This document shows positions 32,609-43,666 of a stretch of DNA of 64,000 nt, in pieces. A model generated the notes under the pieces. The model searched no databases and was not told the origin of the DNA. It worked only from the letters and a program-made list of their open reading frames with translations. The stretch's first letter is position 1. Every line of letters begins with the position of its first letter. The stretch is from Pseudidiomarina tainanensis (GTDB lineage Bacteria > Pseudomonadota > Gammaproteobacteria > Enterobacterales > Alteromonadaceae). Position numbers and translations under genes: made by a program. Where the stretch lies: NCBI RefSeq assembly GCF_004214835.1, contig NZ_PIQJ01000002.1, positions 264,266 through 328,265 of the forward strand, in the 5' to 3' direction.

Positions 32609-33952
32609 ATGTCATCACATCAATCTGGACCTGAATTATTGAGCCCCGCCGGCAGCCTGAAAGCCATGCGCTTAGCATTTGCGTATGGAGCCGATGCTGT
32701 TTATGCCGGCCAACCACGTTATAGCTTGCGCGTGCGCAACAACGAATTCGATTTACCGCGCTTGGAACAAGGTATTAACGAGGCTCACGCACTCGGCAAA
32801 AAGTTTTATGTGGTGGTCAATATTGCGCCGCATAATGCGAAGTTAGTTTCGTTTGTGGAAGATATGGCACCGGTTGTGGCATTAAAACCGGACGCTCTGA
32901 TTGTTTCTGATCCTGGCATTGTCATGTTGCTCCGTCAGCACCATCCCGAACAGGCACTGCATTTGAGTGTGCAAGCCAACACCGTCAATTGGGCAGCGGT
33001 GCAGTTTTGGCAGCAACAAGGTATTGAACGGGTGATTTTGTCACGCGAACTCGAAGTTCGCGAAATCGCTGAGATCCGCAAAAAATGTCCAGATATGGAA
33101 ATTGAAGTGTTTGTGCATGGCGCCTTGTGCATGGCGTACTCCGGCCGCTGCTTGCTCTCCGGCTATTTTAATAAGCGAGATCCGAATCAAGGCGCTTGTA
33201 CGAACTCGTGTCGCTGGCCGTATCAGGTACATGACGCTGCCGAAGATGCCGTTGGTCAGTTCAATCCAATTGATACACCCGTGTTACTCACCGAACCACA
33301 GCGCCCTGGCGAGTACATGCTGATGGACGAAGATTTGCACGGCACTTACATCATGAATTCCAAAGATTTACGCGGCATTGAACACGTTGAGGCGCTCACC
33401 CGCATGGGGGTGCACTCGTTAAAAATTGAAGGGCGCACGAAATCGCCATATTACGTTGCCCGTACCGCGCAAATTTATCGTCGCGCGATTGATGACGCAG
33501 TGGCTGGCAAACCCTTCAACCGAGGCTTGCTAGCAGAACTCGAAGGTATGGCGAACCGCGGATTTACCGAAGGTTTCTTGCGCCGTCATGTGCCCAGCGA
33601 CACGCAAAACTACGACACCAGCCATAGCCTTGGCGAGCAACTCTTGGTTGGTGAAATACTTTCTGCTGAAGGCGCTAACGCTTATGTGGATGTCAAAAAT
33701 GCTTTCGCTGTTGGCGACACACTCATTCTGATGAAGCCATCAGGAAATGTGTTCTTTACGCTAGACGCGATGCGCGACGCACAAGATGAACCATTGTCGC
33801 GCGCGGCTGGCGCCGGTCGTCAGGTTCATGTGCAACTACCGATTGCGCTGACTGATGATGATGCCCAGTTCAGTATGTTGATAAAACTTGGTGAGACGAA
33901 AACGCAACAAACCATTCCCGTCGTGGAGGTGACCAATGCCTGTAGTCATTGA
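32609..33952 (+). CDS. trhP: TrhP (YegQ), tRNA hydroxylation protein of the U32 family
   Basis: A 447-residue U32-family protein matching YegQ/TrhP, needed in E. coli for prephenate-dependent 5-hydroxyuridine formation at wobble U34 of tRNAs. ELLSPAGSLKAMRLAFAYGA opens the U32 barrel. The Cys set CMAYSGRCLLSGYF...GACTNSCRWPY is the presumed [4Fe-4S] site. LKIEGRTKSPYYVA is a family hallmark. AAGGGTG precedes the ATG. It overlaps a ferredoxin gene by 17 bases, so the two are probably coupled. Confidence 0.9.
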   Translation: MSSHQSGPELLSPAGSLKAMRLAFAYGADAVYAGQPRYSLRVRNNEFDLPRLEQGINEAHALGKKFYVVVNIAPHNAKLVSFVEDMAPVVALKPDALIVSDPGIVMLLRQHHPEQALHLSVQANTVNWAAVQFWQQQGIERVILSRELEVREIAEIRKKCPDMEIEVFVHGALCMAYSGRCLLSGYFNKRDPNQGACTNSCRWPYQVHDAAEDAVGQFNPIDTPVLLTEPQRPGEYMLMDEDLHGTYIMNSKDLRGIEHVEALTRMGVHSLKIEGRTKSPYYVARTAQIYRRAIDDAVAGKPFNRGLLAELEGMANRGFTEGFLRRHVPSDTQNYDTSHSLGEQLLVGEILSAEGANAYVDVKNAFAVGDTLILMKPSGNVFFTLDAMRDAQDEPLSRAAGAGRQVHVQLPIALTDDDAQFSMLIKLGETKTQQTIPVVEVTNACSH

Positions 33953-34133
33953 TAGCGATTGTATTAATTGCGATATGTGTGTTCCTGAATGCCCGAATGA
34001 TGCCATTGCCATGGGCAAAGAACACTATGTTGTGGACGTGAATAAATGTACCGAGTGCGTCGGCTTCTACGACGAACCCGCCTGCATTCCAGTGTGTCCG
34101 ATTGAGTGCATGACGCTCGTTGTCGTAAGTTAA
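33936..34133 (+). CDS. YfhL-type 2[4Fe-4S] ferredoxin
   Basis: A small protein of 65 residues with CINCDMCVPECP and CTECVGFYDEPACIPVCP. Both are 4Fe-4S motifs, and the second has the 8-residue insertion that marks YfhL/Allochromatium-type ferredoxins. These have unusually low potentials. It is shorter than YfhL (86) because it ends soon after the second cluster. It starts inside trhP, and a role as electron donor or cluster partner of that Fe-S protein is inferred. GGAGG lies 7 bases upstream. Confidence 0.9.
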   Translation: MPVVIDSDCINCDMCVPECPNDAIAMGKEHYVVDVNKCTECVGFYDEPACIPVCPIECMTLVVVS

Positions 34134-34144
34134 TTATAATTAAC
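34129..34144. repeat. Perfect 16-bp palindrome at the ferredoxin stop
   Basis: GTTAATTATAATTAAC is its own reverse complement and spans the ferredoxin stop codon. It may be an operator or part of a weak terminator. The base composition turns AT-rich from here rightward. Confidence 0.45.
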
Positions 34145-34225
34145 TCACACTATTCTATAAGTAGCTTGAGTTTCCAGAACACTAGACTAGTATTTGATTA
34201 ACTTATTTAAGTTTAAGGAGTTAAC

Positions 34226-34810
34226 ATGGAAGTCTCAAATCGGAAACTAGTAATCGGTTGTTTACTGTTTACATTGCTCTTTTCAAGACCAGTATTCGCT
34301 GACGAAGCAGATGAAATTGAAGGCATATCTCTCGGATGTCAAGTAACATCTGTATTCATTGGCGGAGCATTAGTCAATGCAGGTTTAAGGATGTACAACT
34401 TATCTCAAAGTGTTTCCAGCGGCATAGCTGCCGTATCTGGTGCATTTGGCCCAAACGTTTTAGATGAAGTCTGCGATGCGACCGCCGAGGAAATGCTCCG
34501 ATACGCACGGAGTCATGCTCCGATTGATTACGATTCCTATATAAGCGAAAACTGTAATGGTGATCCTTTTGGATGCACAGACCCGAGTCTTATCGTAAAT
34601 TCTAACAGCTGTTCTACTTATGTTTTATGCCCGGATTCTCCCCTGAACTGTTCGTCCTTTATTGTTTGCATTGACCCGATGCTTGGAGAAAACGGCTTTT
34701 CTACTAACGACTTGATCGCCGCGACTAATTATCTATCAACTTCTTGGTTACAAGGGTTTTGGCATTCACCAAATTCCGAGGGCGGAAAGCAAGCGTGGGA
34801 AATCAACTAA
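34226..34810 (+). CDS. Unknown secreted Cys-rich protein
   Basis: A 194-residue protein not recognised. The first 25 residues form a signal peptide (KLVIGCLLFTLLFSRPVFA, cut before DEADE). The mature part is acidic and holds about eight Cys (GCQ, EVC, ENCNGDPFGC, SNSC, YVLC, LNC, VC), which could pair as disulfides in the periplasm or outside. AAGGAG precedes the ATG. The gene is more AT-rich than its surroundings and is followed after 25 bases by a small membrane protein. No function is proposed. Confidence 0.7.
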   Translation: MEVSNRKLVIGCLLFTLLFSRPVFADEADEIEGISLGCQVTSVFIGGALVNAGLRMYNLSQSVSSGIAAVSGAFGPNVLDEVCDATAEEMLRYARSHAPIDYDSYISENCNGDPFGCTDPSLIVNSNSCSTYVLCPDSPLNCSSFIVCIDPMLGENGFSTNDLIAATNYLSTSWLQGFWHSPNSEGGKQAWEIN

Positions 34811-34835
34811 AACTGTAAGTAAAGGGCAGATTATT

Positions 34836-35177
34836 ATGTTTACTTACTATGAACTTTCAAAGCTATTCGCCTTAGGAGTAATCTTTGGGTATTTCCTTTA
34901 TCGGAAGATGAGTAGACAAACTCTCAATAAACCATGTACATACACTAAGGGAAGTCTTGTTTATTGGCGAACCTTTGGCGAGATACTCCTAGGGGTGACT
35001 GTCGGCCTCGGAGCTTTTTCTATAATTTTTCAAGAGCTGCGAAGCATGACATCCTATCAACCAGTGTCGCTATATCGGCTTCTAGCTGAAGGAATAATAT
35101 TATCCTTTTTCATTTTTGCGTCAGCAGTTATGCTTTTTCACATATCGCGAATTTTTAATACGACAAACAAGCGCTGA
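34836..35177 (+). CDS. Unknown small membrane protein
   Basis: A 113-residue protein not recognised. It has three likely membrane segments: LSKLFALGVIFGYFLYR near 7, LLGVTVGLGAFSIIFQEL near 52 and LLAEGIILSFFIFASAVMLF near 84. Basic residues lie between the first two. AGGGCAG precedes the ATG weakly. It probably forms a two-gene unit with the secreted Cys-rich protein. It shares the AT-rich base use and may have arrived with it. Its last codons overlap the edge of a gene remnant on the other strand. Confidence 0.65.
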   Translation: MFTYYELSKLFALGVIFGYFLYRKMSRQTLNKPCTYTKGSLVYWRTFGEILLGVTVGLGAFSIIFQELRSMTSYQPVSLYRLLAEGIILSFFIFASAVMLFHISRIFNTTNKR

Positions 35178-35630
35178 GGTGGTTCTGCCAAAATGCGGGA
35201 GGTTGCTTCATGGTGCGGCGACCTACGCTGATTTCGCACATGCACTGATGATTGATGCGCGCACGCGGTAACGGTAGCACAACCACCCCGGTTGCATTGG
35301 CATAATCAGTAATGGCTTGAATTAGCGCCTCTTCGTCGCGATTAATATGCAAATGGAACATGGCCGCCAATTTCACGCATCGGTAACTCCAGCACAATTG
35401 CCGCTAGTTCTTCCGTTTTGGCTTGTTTTAAATCGTTCAGCGTTAACACATCCTCCGCATCACCCAATAACTGGCCTTTGAGCCCCCACAATTGCTGATA
35501 GCCATCTTGTTCATGCAGAACAAGATGTGATGTTGGGTGCAGACCAATTTGCTGTTTCTGGCGGGTGGCGCAAGATTGACCACTGCGCATCGCAGGCAGC
35601 TTGTTGATAGGCTTGGCGTAATGAGGTCAT
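35155..35630 (-). pseudogene. Frameshifted gene remnant of unidentified family
   Basis: A minus-strand reading starts MTSLRQAYQQAACDAQWS at 35630 but soon stops. A second frame carries plausible protein (GLHPTSHLVLHEQDGYQQLW then ELAAIVLELPMREIGG) down to 35342. A third carries HLHINRDEEALIQAITDY and ANATGVVVLPLPRARINHQ to 35155. Joined, they would make about 155 residues, so at least two indels have broken one gene. I do not recognise the family. Sequence errors could produce the same picture. Confidence 0.55.
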
Positions 35631-35715
35631 GAGACTGTCTCTTATTCTTGAAATACTGGGCTATTAAACCGAGTTTCATCGAAAAAAGCTATTACGTTGG
35701 TCGTTTTTATTTACT

Positions 35716-37955
<2,240 letters not shown>

Positions 37956-37964
37956 TAAACCTTC

Positions 37965-38001
37965 ACATTCACGCTCTGTTCGTTCAACAGAGCGTGAATG
38001 T
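37965..38001. terminator. Perfect 16-bp stem-loop after katG
   Basis: ACATTCACGCTCTGTT, loop CGTTC, AACAGAGCGTGAATGT: a flawless 16-bp stem 9 bases after the katG stop. It has no T tract, so it may act in Rho-dependent ending, mRNA protection or as a protein site, not as a classic intrinsic terminator. Confidence 0.65.
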
Positions 38002-38072
38002 AAGTTCGATTGTGCGAAACAGACGAACAGGCTATTCTGGGTTCAGTTTGTTGTTAACCCCGAGAGAAGCAT

Positions 38073-39203
38073 GTGTTCATTCATCTGCCGACATTAATTA
38101 TTACGACGATTATTTTAAATGGTGTACTCGGAACAACACTGCTCGCAATTCATCGTGCCATCCCGTCCCAAAAGAGCTTCAAGACATGGGCGCTCGCTTG
38201 CTTCTTATTTGCGTTGGCAAACATTTTAACTGCCCTACGAGGCACTCTTGAGCAACCTTGGCTCACCATTTTTGTGGCCGATCTATTGATCATCAGCGTG
38301 CCATTACTCGCATTACATGGCATGCGGCAATACCGACAACAAACAGCTATTGCGCCCACGAGTATCATTCTGACGTTAACCGGTAGCGCCGTTGTATTGG
38401 TCGTTGCTCAAGCTTTCGCATCGATTGCACAAGCAATCACCGCTATCATCTGTGGTTTGATTTACCTATTTGCCGCCAACTATCTTCGCCATATTCGACC
38501 TACACCACGTGTCATGCGACACTTATTAATGGGTCTGTTTGGGGTGCATGGCTTGTTGATGTTAATGATGGCGGGCACATCATTACAGCACATTGATACG
38601 CATCAAAATTTATTAACCTCTTTACTCATGGCGCACTTAATCATGACGACCATGACAACGTTGCTGTTTCCTGTCCTCGCGTTTTCCCATAATGAACGTC
38701 AGCTTCTAAAGATTGCGCATTTAGATGAACTGACGGAGTTATTTAATCGGCGTGCGTTTTTTGAACAAGGTGCGCTACTTCTCGCACAAAATAAGCAACT
38801 GGAAAAACCGTCCTGTATCTTGATGATCGATCTCGACCATTTCAAATCGATTAATGACAAGTTTGGTCACGCCGCAGGTGACGCATGCCTGCGCCACGTT
38901 GCCGAAATTATCCGAAATCACATGCGTGAACGCGATGTCGCCGCACGTATTGGAGGTGAGGAATTTGCCGTGGCACTCGCCGACGTTGACCGACCACAGG
39001 CAGAACGAGTAAGCCTACGTTTAGTTGAACGCATCGCCTCGCAGCCGTTGCATTTCGATGGCTATGATATTGCGCTGACCGTTAGTGTTGGAGGGATTCT
39101 TAACCGCAACAGCGCGCGCCCGTTGGATGACTTGCTCAACGATGCTGACACGGCGCTTTATGCAGCCAAAGCTGGTGGCCGAAACCAATTCAAATTTGCA
39201 TGA
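38073..39203 (+). CDS. Membrane-bound GGDEF diguanylate cyclase
   Basis: A 376-residue protein. Residues 1-200 hold about six membrane helices with no named sensor domain. The C-terminal GGDEF domain begins at HLDELTELFNRRAF. The active site is IGGEEFAVALAD, a catalytically competent GGEEF, and the metal/substrate segment is LMIDLDHFKSINDKFGHAAGD. Its product would be cyclic di-GMP. No RxxD inhibitory site was seen just before GGEEF (REDRDVA-like residues are absent). The start is GTG at 38073. The nearby ATG at 38071 is out of frame. Confidence 0.88.
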   Translation: MFIHLPTLIITTIILNGVLGTTLLAIHRAIPSQKSFKTWALACFLFALANILTALRGTLEQPWLTIFVADLLIISVPLLALHGMRQYRQQTAIAPTSIILTLTGSAVVLVVAQAFASIAQAITAIICGLIYLFAANYLRHIRPTPRVMRHLLMGLFGVHGLLMLMMAGTSLQHIDTHQNLLTSLLMAHLIMTTMTTLLFPVLAFSHNERQLLKIAHLDELTELFNRRAFFEQGALLLAQNKQLEKPSCILMIDLDHFKSINDKFGHAAGDACLRHVAEIIRNHMRERDVAARIGGEEFAVALADVDRPQAERVSLRLVERIASQPLHFDGYDIALTVSVGGILNRNSARPLDDLLNDADTALYAAKAGGRNQFKFA

Positions 39204-39223
39204 GTGATTTGCGCGAATTCCGC

Positions 39224-40060
39224 TTAGCTTTGTTGTTGGCAAAGCAGCCGTAACCAATCTAATGCCGGTTGCCCCGCTTTTGAGCGCGGATAGGCCAAAC
39301 CAATCGTGCGCTGTAATGTCACGTCTTGCAAAGGGCGTAAAACGACATCTTGGCGTTCGTGCAGCACATCAAAGTCCGGAACCAACGCGACTCCAACGCC
39401 CGCAGAAACTAAGCCCAGTGCATATTCAATCGTGTGAATGTCTGCGCGGATATCTGGCTGGATACCATTGCGAATAAGTTCCGGATAAAACTGCGACCAG
39501 GCATCGCACGGTGTCCGCTTGATCAAGGCGAGTCCATCAAAGTCTTCCAGTTGCAAACTTTGCTTCAGTGCTAACGGGTGGCCTGCTGGCAACGCAATCA
39601 AAAAATGGTCGGTCCATATTGGCAAAAACTGTTCGCCAGCCTTGAGCATTTTGGGCGTGATAATTCGCGCATCCGCTTCATCTTCTGGCTCAACCAAATG
39701 TAGTTCTAGCCCTTCAACACCAGCGCTAAATTCTCGTAGCAATTGACTCATTCGTTCCACGCCCAACGCGCGAATCAAGCCCAACCGGAATTGCACCCGC
39801 TTGACACTGTGCCGAAACGACGCCTTAAGCGACTGCATTTGACTCAGCAGGCGCCCTGCATGGCCATACAAGCGCTCACCATCTTCGGTCGGCGTGACGC
39901 CTCGCGATTGTCTGATAAACAGCACGGCGCCCAACTCATCTTCGAGTTGCTGCAACGCCGCTGACAAGCTGGGTTGCGCGACATGACAGGCGCGCGCAGC
40001 TGCGCTAATACTGCCGTTTTCGTACACTGCGACGAAGTAATTTAGTTGCCGTAAATCCAT
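39224..40060 (-). CDS. LysR-family transcription regulator
   Basis: A 278-residue LTTR. The N-terminal winged helix reads MDLRQLNYFVAVYENGSISAAARACHVAQPSLSAALQQLE, and the effector domain begins near residue 90. It is divergent from the glutaryl-CoA dehydrogenase cluster and is its probable regulator, by the common LTTR rule. The roughly 200-bp gap between them holds a large palindromic repeat that separates the two promoters. Confidence 0.9.
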   Translation of the reverse strand: MDLRQLNYFVAVYENGSISAAARACHVAQPSLSAALQQLEDELGAVLFIRQSRGVTPTEDGERLYGHAGRLLSQMQSLKASFRHSVKRVQFRLGLIRALGVERMSQLLREFSAGVEGLELHLVEPEDEADARIITPKMLKAGEQFLPIWTDHFLIALPAGHPLALKQSLQLEDFDGLALIKRTPCDAWSQFYPELIRNGIQPDIRADIHTIEYALGLVSAGVGVALVPDFDVLHERQDVVLRPLQDVTLQRTIGLAYPRSKAGQPALDWLRLLCQQQS

Positions 40061-40140
40061 AGGTAAAAGCTATAGCTGGTTTAGTTTTTATATGATTTAA
40101 CTTTACAACAAACAGGAGTAAAGTGAGAACAAATAAAAAA

Positions 40141-40247
40141 GCGTTGTTCGTTATTCGTGCGCTTCGCTGTTCGTCCGCTGCGCTATTCGAAGAGTGCGAA
40201 GCACGGACGAACAGTGAGTGAAACGAACGTACGAACAACGAATCACG
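40141..40247. repeat. Palindromic GTTCG-rich repeat element, copy 1
   Basis: A 107-base inverted-repeat structure. It opens GCGTTGTTCGT and closes ACGAACAACGAATCACG. The outer arms CGTTGTTCGT / ACGAACAACG and inner arms CTGTTCGTCCG / CGGACGAACAG are perfect. The bases between are looser. A related element at 63768-63855 starts with the same GCGTTGTTCGT and ends with CGAATCACG. Confidence 0.8.
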
Positions 40248-40267
40248 TATTTAACAGAGGATTTCTC

Positions 40268-41443
40268 ATGGCTCGTTTTCCTTTTGACTGGCAAGACCCA
40301 TTCCAATTTTCATCCATGCTGAGCGAAGAAGAACGCATGATTCGCGATACCGCCCATCAGTACTGCCAAGAAAAGCTGATGACTCGGGTGCTAACGGCAA
40401 ACCGCGAAGAGCGTTTTGACCGCGAAATCATGAACGAACTCGGCGAACTCGGCTTATTGGGCGCGACGTTGCCAGAAAAGTACGGCTGTGCTGAAGTCAA
40501 CCACGTTTGTTATGGCTTGATTGCGCGTGAAGTTGAGCGTGTGGATAGCGGCTATCGTAGTGCCATGAGTGTGCAATCGAGCTTAGTGATGCACCCAATT
40601 TATGCCTACGGCACCGAAGAGCAACGCATGAAATACTTGCCGAAATTGGCAAGCGGTGAGTGGGTTGGTTGCTTTGGTTTGACCGAGCCAGATGCCGGTT
40701 CTGACCCTGCTAGTATGCGCACTACGGCGAAAAAAGTTGACGGCGGCTATGTGCTCAAAGGCAGCAAGATGTGGATCACCAACTCGCCGATTGCCGATGT
40801 ATTCGTGGTGTGGGCGAAGCTTGATGGTGAAATTCGCGGCTTCGTGCTGGAAAAAGGTATGAAAGGATTGTCGGCGCCGAAAATCGAAGGCAAATTCTCA
40901 CTACGCGCGTCGATTACGGGTGAAATTGTGATGGATAACGTCGAAGTGCCGGAAGATGCTTTGCTACCGAATGTCAGCGGCCTGAAAGGTCCGTTCGGTT
41001 GCTTGAACAAAGCGCGTTACGGTATTGCATGGGGCGCATTAGGTGCCGCTGAGTTTTGTTGGCATGCGGCGCGTCAATACACGCTTGACCGTCAGCAATT
41101 CAACCGTCCACTGGCAGCAACCCAGCTTATTCAGAAGAAGTTAGCTGATATGCAAACTGAGATTACCATTGGTTTGTTGAGCTGCCTGCAAGCTGGCCGT
41201 TTGATGGATTTAGACCAGTTACCACCAGAAACGATTTCACTCATTAAGCGCAACTCATGTGGTAAAGCGTTGGATATCGCTCGCGTTGCCCGCGATATGC
41301 ACGGCGGAAACGGTATCGCTGATGAGTACCATGTGATTCGTCACGTAATGAACCTTGAAGCGGTAAATACCTACGAAGGCACGCACGATGTTCACGCGTT
41401 AATTTTGGGTCGCGCTCAAACTGGTTTACAAGCATTCGGTTAA
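40268..41443 (+). CDS. gcdH: Glutaryl-CoA dehydrogenase-like acyl-CoA dehydrogenase
   Basis: A 391-residue FAD enzyme. It starts [24 protein letters not shown], a signature of glutaryl-CoA dehydrogenases. [17 protein letters not shown] and [18 protein letters not shown] form the flavin site, and [19 protein letters not shown] carries the catalytic Glu. The family oxidises and decarboxylates glutaryl-CoA to crotonyl-CoA in Lys/Trp catabolism. ATG at 40268 follows GAGG. The longer frame to 40157 runs into the palindromic repeat. First gene of a three-gene cluster. Confidence 0.9.
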   Translation: MARFPFDWQDPFQFSSMLSEEERMIRDTAHQYCQEKLMTRVLTANREERFDREIMNELGELGLLGATLPEKYGCAEVNHVCYGLIAREVERVDSGYRSAMSVQSSLVMHPIYAYGTEEQRMKYLPKLASGEWVGCFGLTEPDAGSDPASMRTTAKKVDGGYVLKGSKMWITNSPIADVFVVWAKLDGEIRGFVLEKGMKGLSAPKIEGKFSLRASITGEIVMDNVEVPEDALLPNVSGLKGPFGCLNKARYGIAWGALGAAEFCWHAARQYTLDRQQFNRPLAATQLIQKKLADMQTEITIGLLSCLQAGRLMDLDQLPPETISLIKRNSCGKALDIARVARDMHGGNGIADEYHVIRHVMNLEAVNTYEGTHDVHALILGRAQTGLQAFG

Positions 41444-41470
41444 ACCCACTCGGTCGCAGGAGGTTTCCCT

Positions 41471-43666
41471 ATGGCTGCAGCAATGCACCCGTGGCTGGTG
41501 GAGTTTATCCAGCGTATTGATGACCGTCGCTTACCCCCGGCGCATGCCGCCGGAGGAGTTTTAAGCGATGCAGACTTATTTGATTTATTCGAGTCGCAAC
41601 TCGACAGCCGTTTACTGGATTTACAATCACGGTTGATGCAAGCGGCTGGGCAAAGCTTTTACACCATTGGTAGTGCCGGCCACGAAGGCAACGCTGCCGT
41701 CGCCAAAGCATTACGCGTTACTGACCCAGCATTTTTGCACTACCGCAGTGGCGCATTCTTTATTCAGCGCGCCAAGCAATCGCCTGGAAGCACACCGTTA
41801 TACGACATGATGCTCAGCTTTGCGGCCTCGGCCGATGAGCCGATTGCCGGCGGTCGCCATAAAGTACTCGGCAGCTTGCATTTAAACGTGCCGCCACAAA
41901 CCAGCACCATTGCCTCACACGTGCCCAAAGCCATGGGTACTGCTTTTGCGATTGGCTTATCGAAGCGCTTAAACCATCAAGGCACATGGCCACATGACGC
42001 GATTGCGATGTGCAGTTTTGGGGATGCCTCAGCTAACCACTCGACTGCACTCGGCGCCATTAACTCGGCCAGCTGGGCAGCGTACCAGCAAATCCCAATG
42101 CCGCTGCTGTTGGTGTGTGAAGACAATGGATTGGGTATTTCCACGCATACACCCAAAGGCTGGATACAGCAGCAACTGAGTCAACGTCCGTCGTTGAAAT
42201 ATTTCTTTGCTGATGGCAGTAACTTAGCCGAAACCTATTTAGTCGCGCGCGAAGCAGCCGATTATGTGCGACAAAAACGTAAACCTGCGGTCCTGCATTT
42301 ACGCACCGTACGCTTATTCGGGCATGCCGGTGCTGATGCGGAAGTGGCGTATCGAAGCAAACAAGAAATTGCGCTCGACAGCGAACGTGACCCATTGCTA
42401 CACAGCTGTGTAGCATTGATTAGCCGAGGATTACTCGATCACCAACAGTTGATTGCTTATGTGCAACAGCAGCAGCAACGTATTGCGCGTATTGCAACAC
42501 AAGCATCACAGCAGCCGAAGCTAGAAACCGCAGAACAAGTAATGGCGTCGATTGTACCGCCGCGGCGCAAAGGTGACTTCCCCGTTCCGGTAAGCGGTGA
42601 ACAACGCGCTAACTTATTTAAGTGGGACAAGCACAATGCTGGGAAACCACAGCATCTGGCAAAACTGATTAACTTAGCCCTGCACGATTTGATGGCGCAA
42701 CACCAAAACATCGTCATGTGTGGTGAGGATATTGCCAAGAAAGGCGGCGTGTATCACGTCACGCAGCACTTGATGGAAGCCTTTGGTCCGAATCGGGTAC
42801 TGAATACGGTACTGGATGAACAGAGTATTCTCGGGCTAGCGATTGGTATGGCGCAGCAAGGCTTTATCGCGATGCCAGAAATTCAGTTCTTGGCTTATGT
42901 GCATAACGCCGAAGACCAAATCCGCGGTGAGGCCGCAACGCTGTCATTCTTCTCCAATGGTCAGTACACCAACCCGATGGTAATTCGAATTGCCGGGTTG
43001 GCGTATCAACGCGGCTTTGGTGGACACTTCCATAATGACAATTCGTTTGCGGTATTCCGCGATATTCCGGGCGTGATTTTACTGTGTCCATCGAATGGTC
43101 GTGATGGCGCCTTACTGATGCGTCAGGCCGTTGATTTAGCCGCACGTGAGCAACGTGTCGTCATCATGCTCGAACCCATTGCGCTCTATATGACCCGAGA
43201 CTTACATCAAGAAGGTGACGGCGGCTGGTTAAATGAGTATCCAGACCCGTCGGAACCAACACCAGCATTGGGCGAGCCTTCTATTCACGGTGACGGTGAA
43301 GAGCTTGCGATTATCTCTTACGGTAATGGCTATTACTTAAGCCGTCAGGCTGCGGCGAAACTGGCCGACCAAGGCCGTAAGGTTCGCGTGCTTGATATTC
43401 GCTGCTTAGTTCCGCTCCATGTGGATAAAATCATTGATGCACTGGCTGGCTGTAAAAAAGTTCTTATTGTGGACGAATGTCGCCGTCGTGGCTCACTGAG
43501 CGAGGAGTTATTCACAGCGCTGCATGAAACCAAGCCGGGTTTGTTCACTGTTTCGCGTCTGAACGCCGAAGATAGTTTTATTCCGTTGGGTAAAGCGGCT
43601 TATAGCGTGTTGCCGTCAACCGAACAAATCATTGACCAAGCGAACCAATTGTTGGAGGCAAACTAA
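41471..43666 (+). CDS. 2-oxo acid dehydrogenase E1, fused alpha and beta subunits
   Basis: A 731-residue ThDP-dependent E1. The first half resembles the alpha subunit of branched-chain type complexes, with the ThDP/Mg motif SFGDASANHSTALGAINSA and EDNGLGIST. The second half resembles the beta subunit (NIVMCGEDIAKKGGVYHVTQHL and EQSILGLAIGMA). No lipoyl E2 gene lies nearby. Position after gcdH suggests a 2-oxo acid giving glutaryl-CoA or a similar acyl-CoA, for example 2-oxoadipate, but this is inference. AGGAGG precedes the ATG. Confidence 0.85.
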   Translation: MAAAMHPWLVEFIQRIDDRRLPPAHAAGGVLSDADLFDLFESQLDSRLLDLQSRLMQAAGQSFYTIGSAGHEGNAAVAKALRVTDPAFLHYRSGAFFIQRAKQSPGSTPLYDMMLSFAASADEPIAGGRHKVLGSLHLNVPPQTSTIASHVPKAMGTAFAIGLSKRLNHQGTWPHDAIAMCSFGDASANHSTALGAINSASWAAYQQIPMPLLLVCEDNGLGISTHTPKGWIQQQLSQRPSLKYFFADGSNLAETYLVAREAADYVRQKRKPAVLHLRTVRLFGHAGADAEVAYRSKQEIALDSERDPLLHSCVALISRGLLDHQQLIAYVQQQQQRIARIATQASQQPKLETAEQVMASIVPPRRKGDFPVPVSGEQRANLFKWDKHNAGKPQHLAKLINLALHDLMAQHQNIVMCGEDIAKKGGVYHVTQHLMEAFGPNRVLNTVLDEQSILGLAIGMAQQGFIAMPEIQFLAYVHNAEDQIRGEAATLSFFSNGQYTNPMVIRIAGLAYQRGFGGHFHNDNSFAVFRDIPGVILLCPSNGRDGALLMRQAVDLAAREQRVVIMLEPIALYMTRDLHQEGDGGWLNEYPDPSEPTPALGEPSIHGDGEELAIISYGNGYYLSRQAAAKLADQGRKVRVLDIRCLVPLHVDKIIDALAGCKKVLIVDECRRRGSLSEELFTALHETKPGLFTVSRLNAEDSFIPLGKAAYSVLPSTEQIIDQANQLLEAN

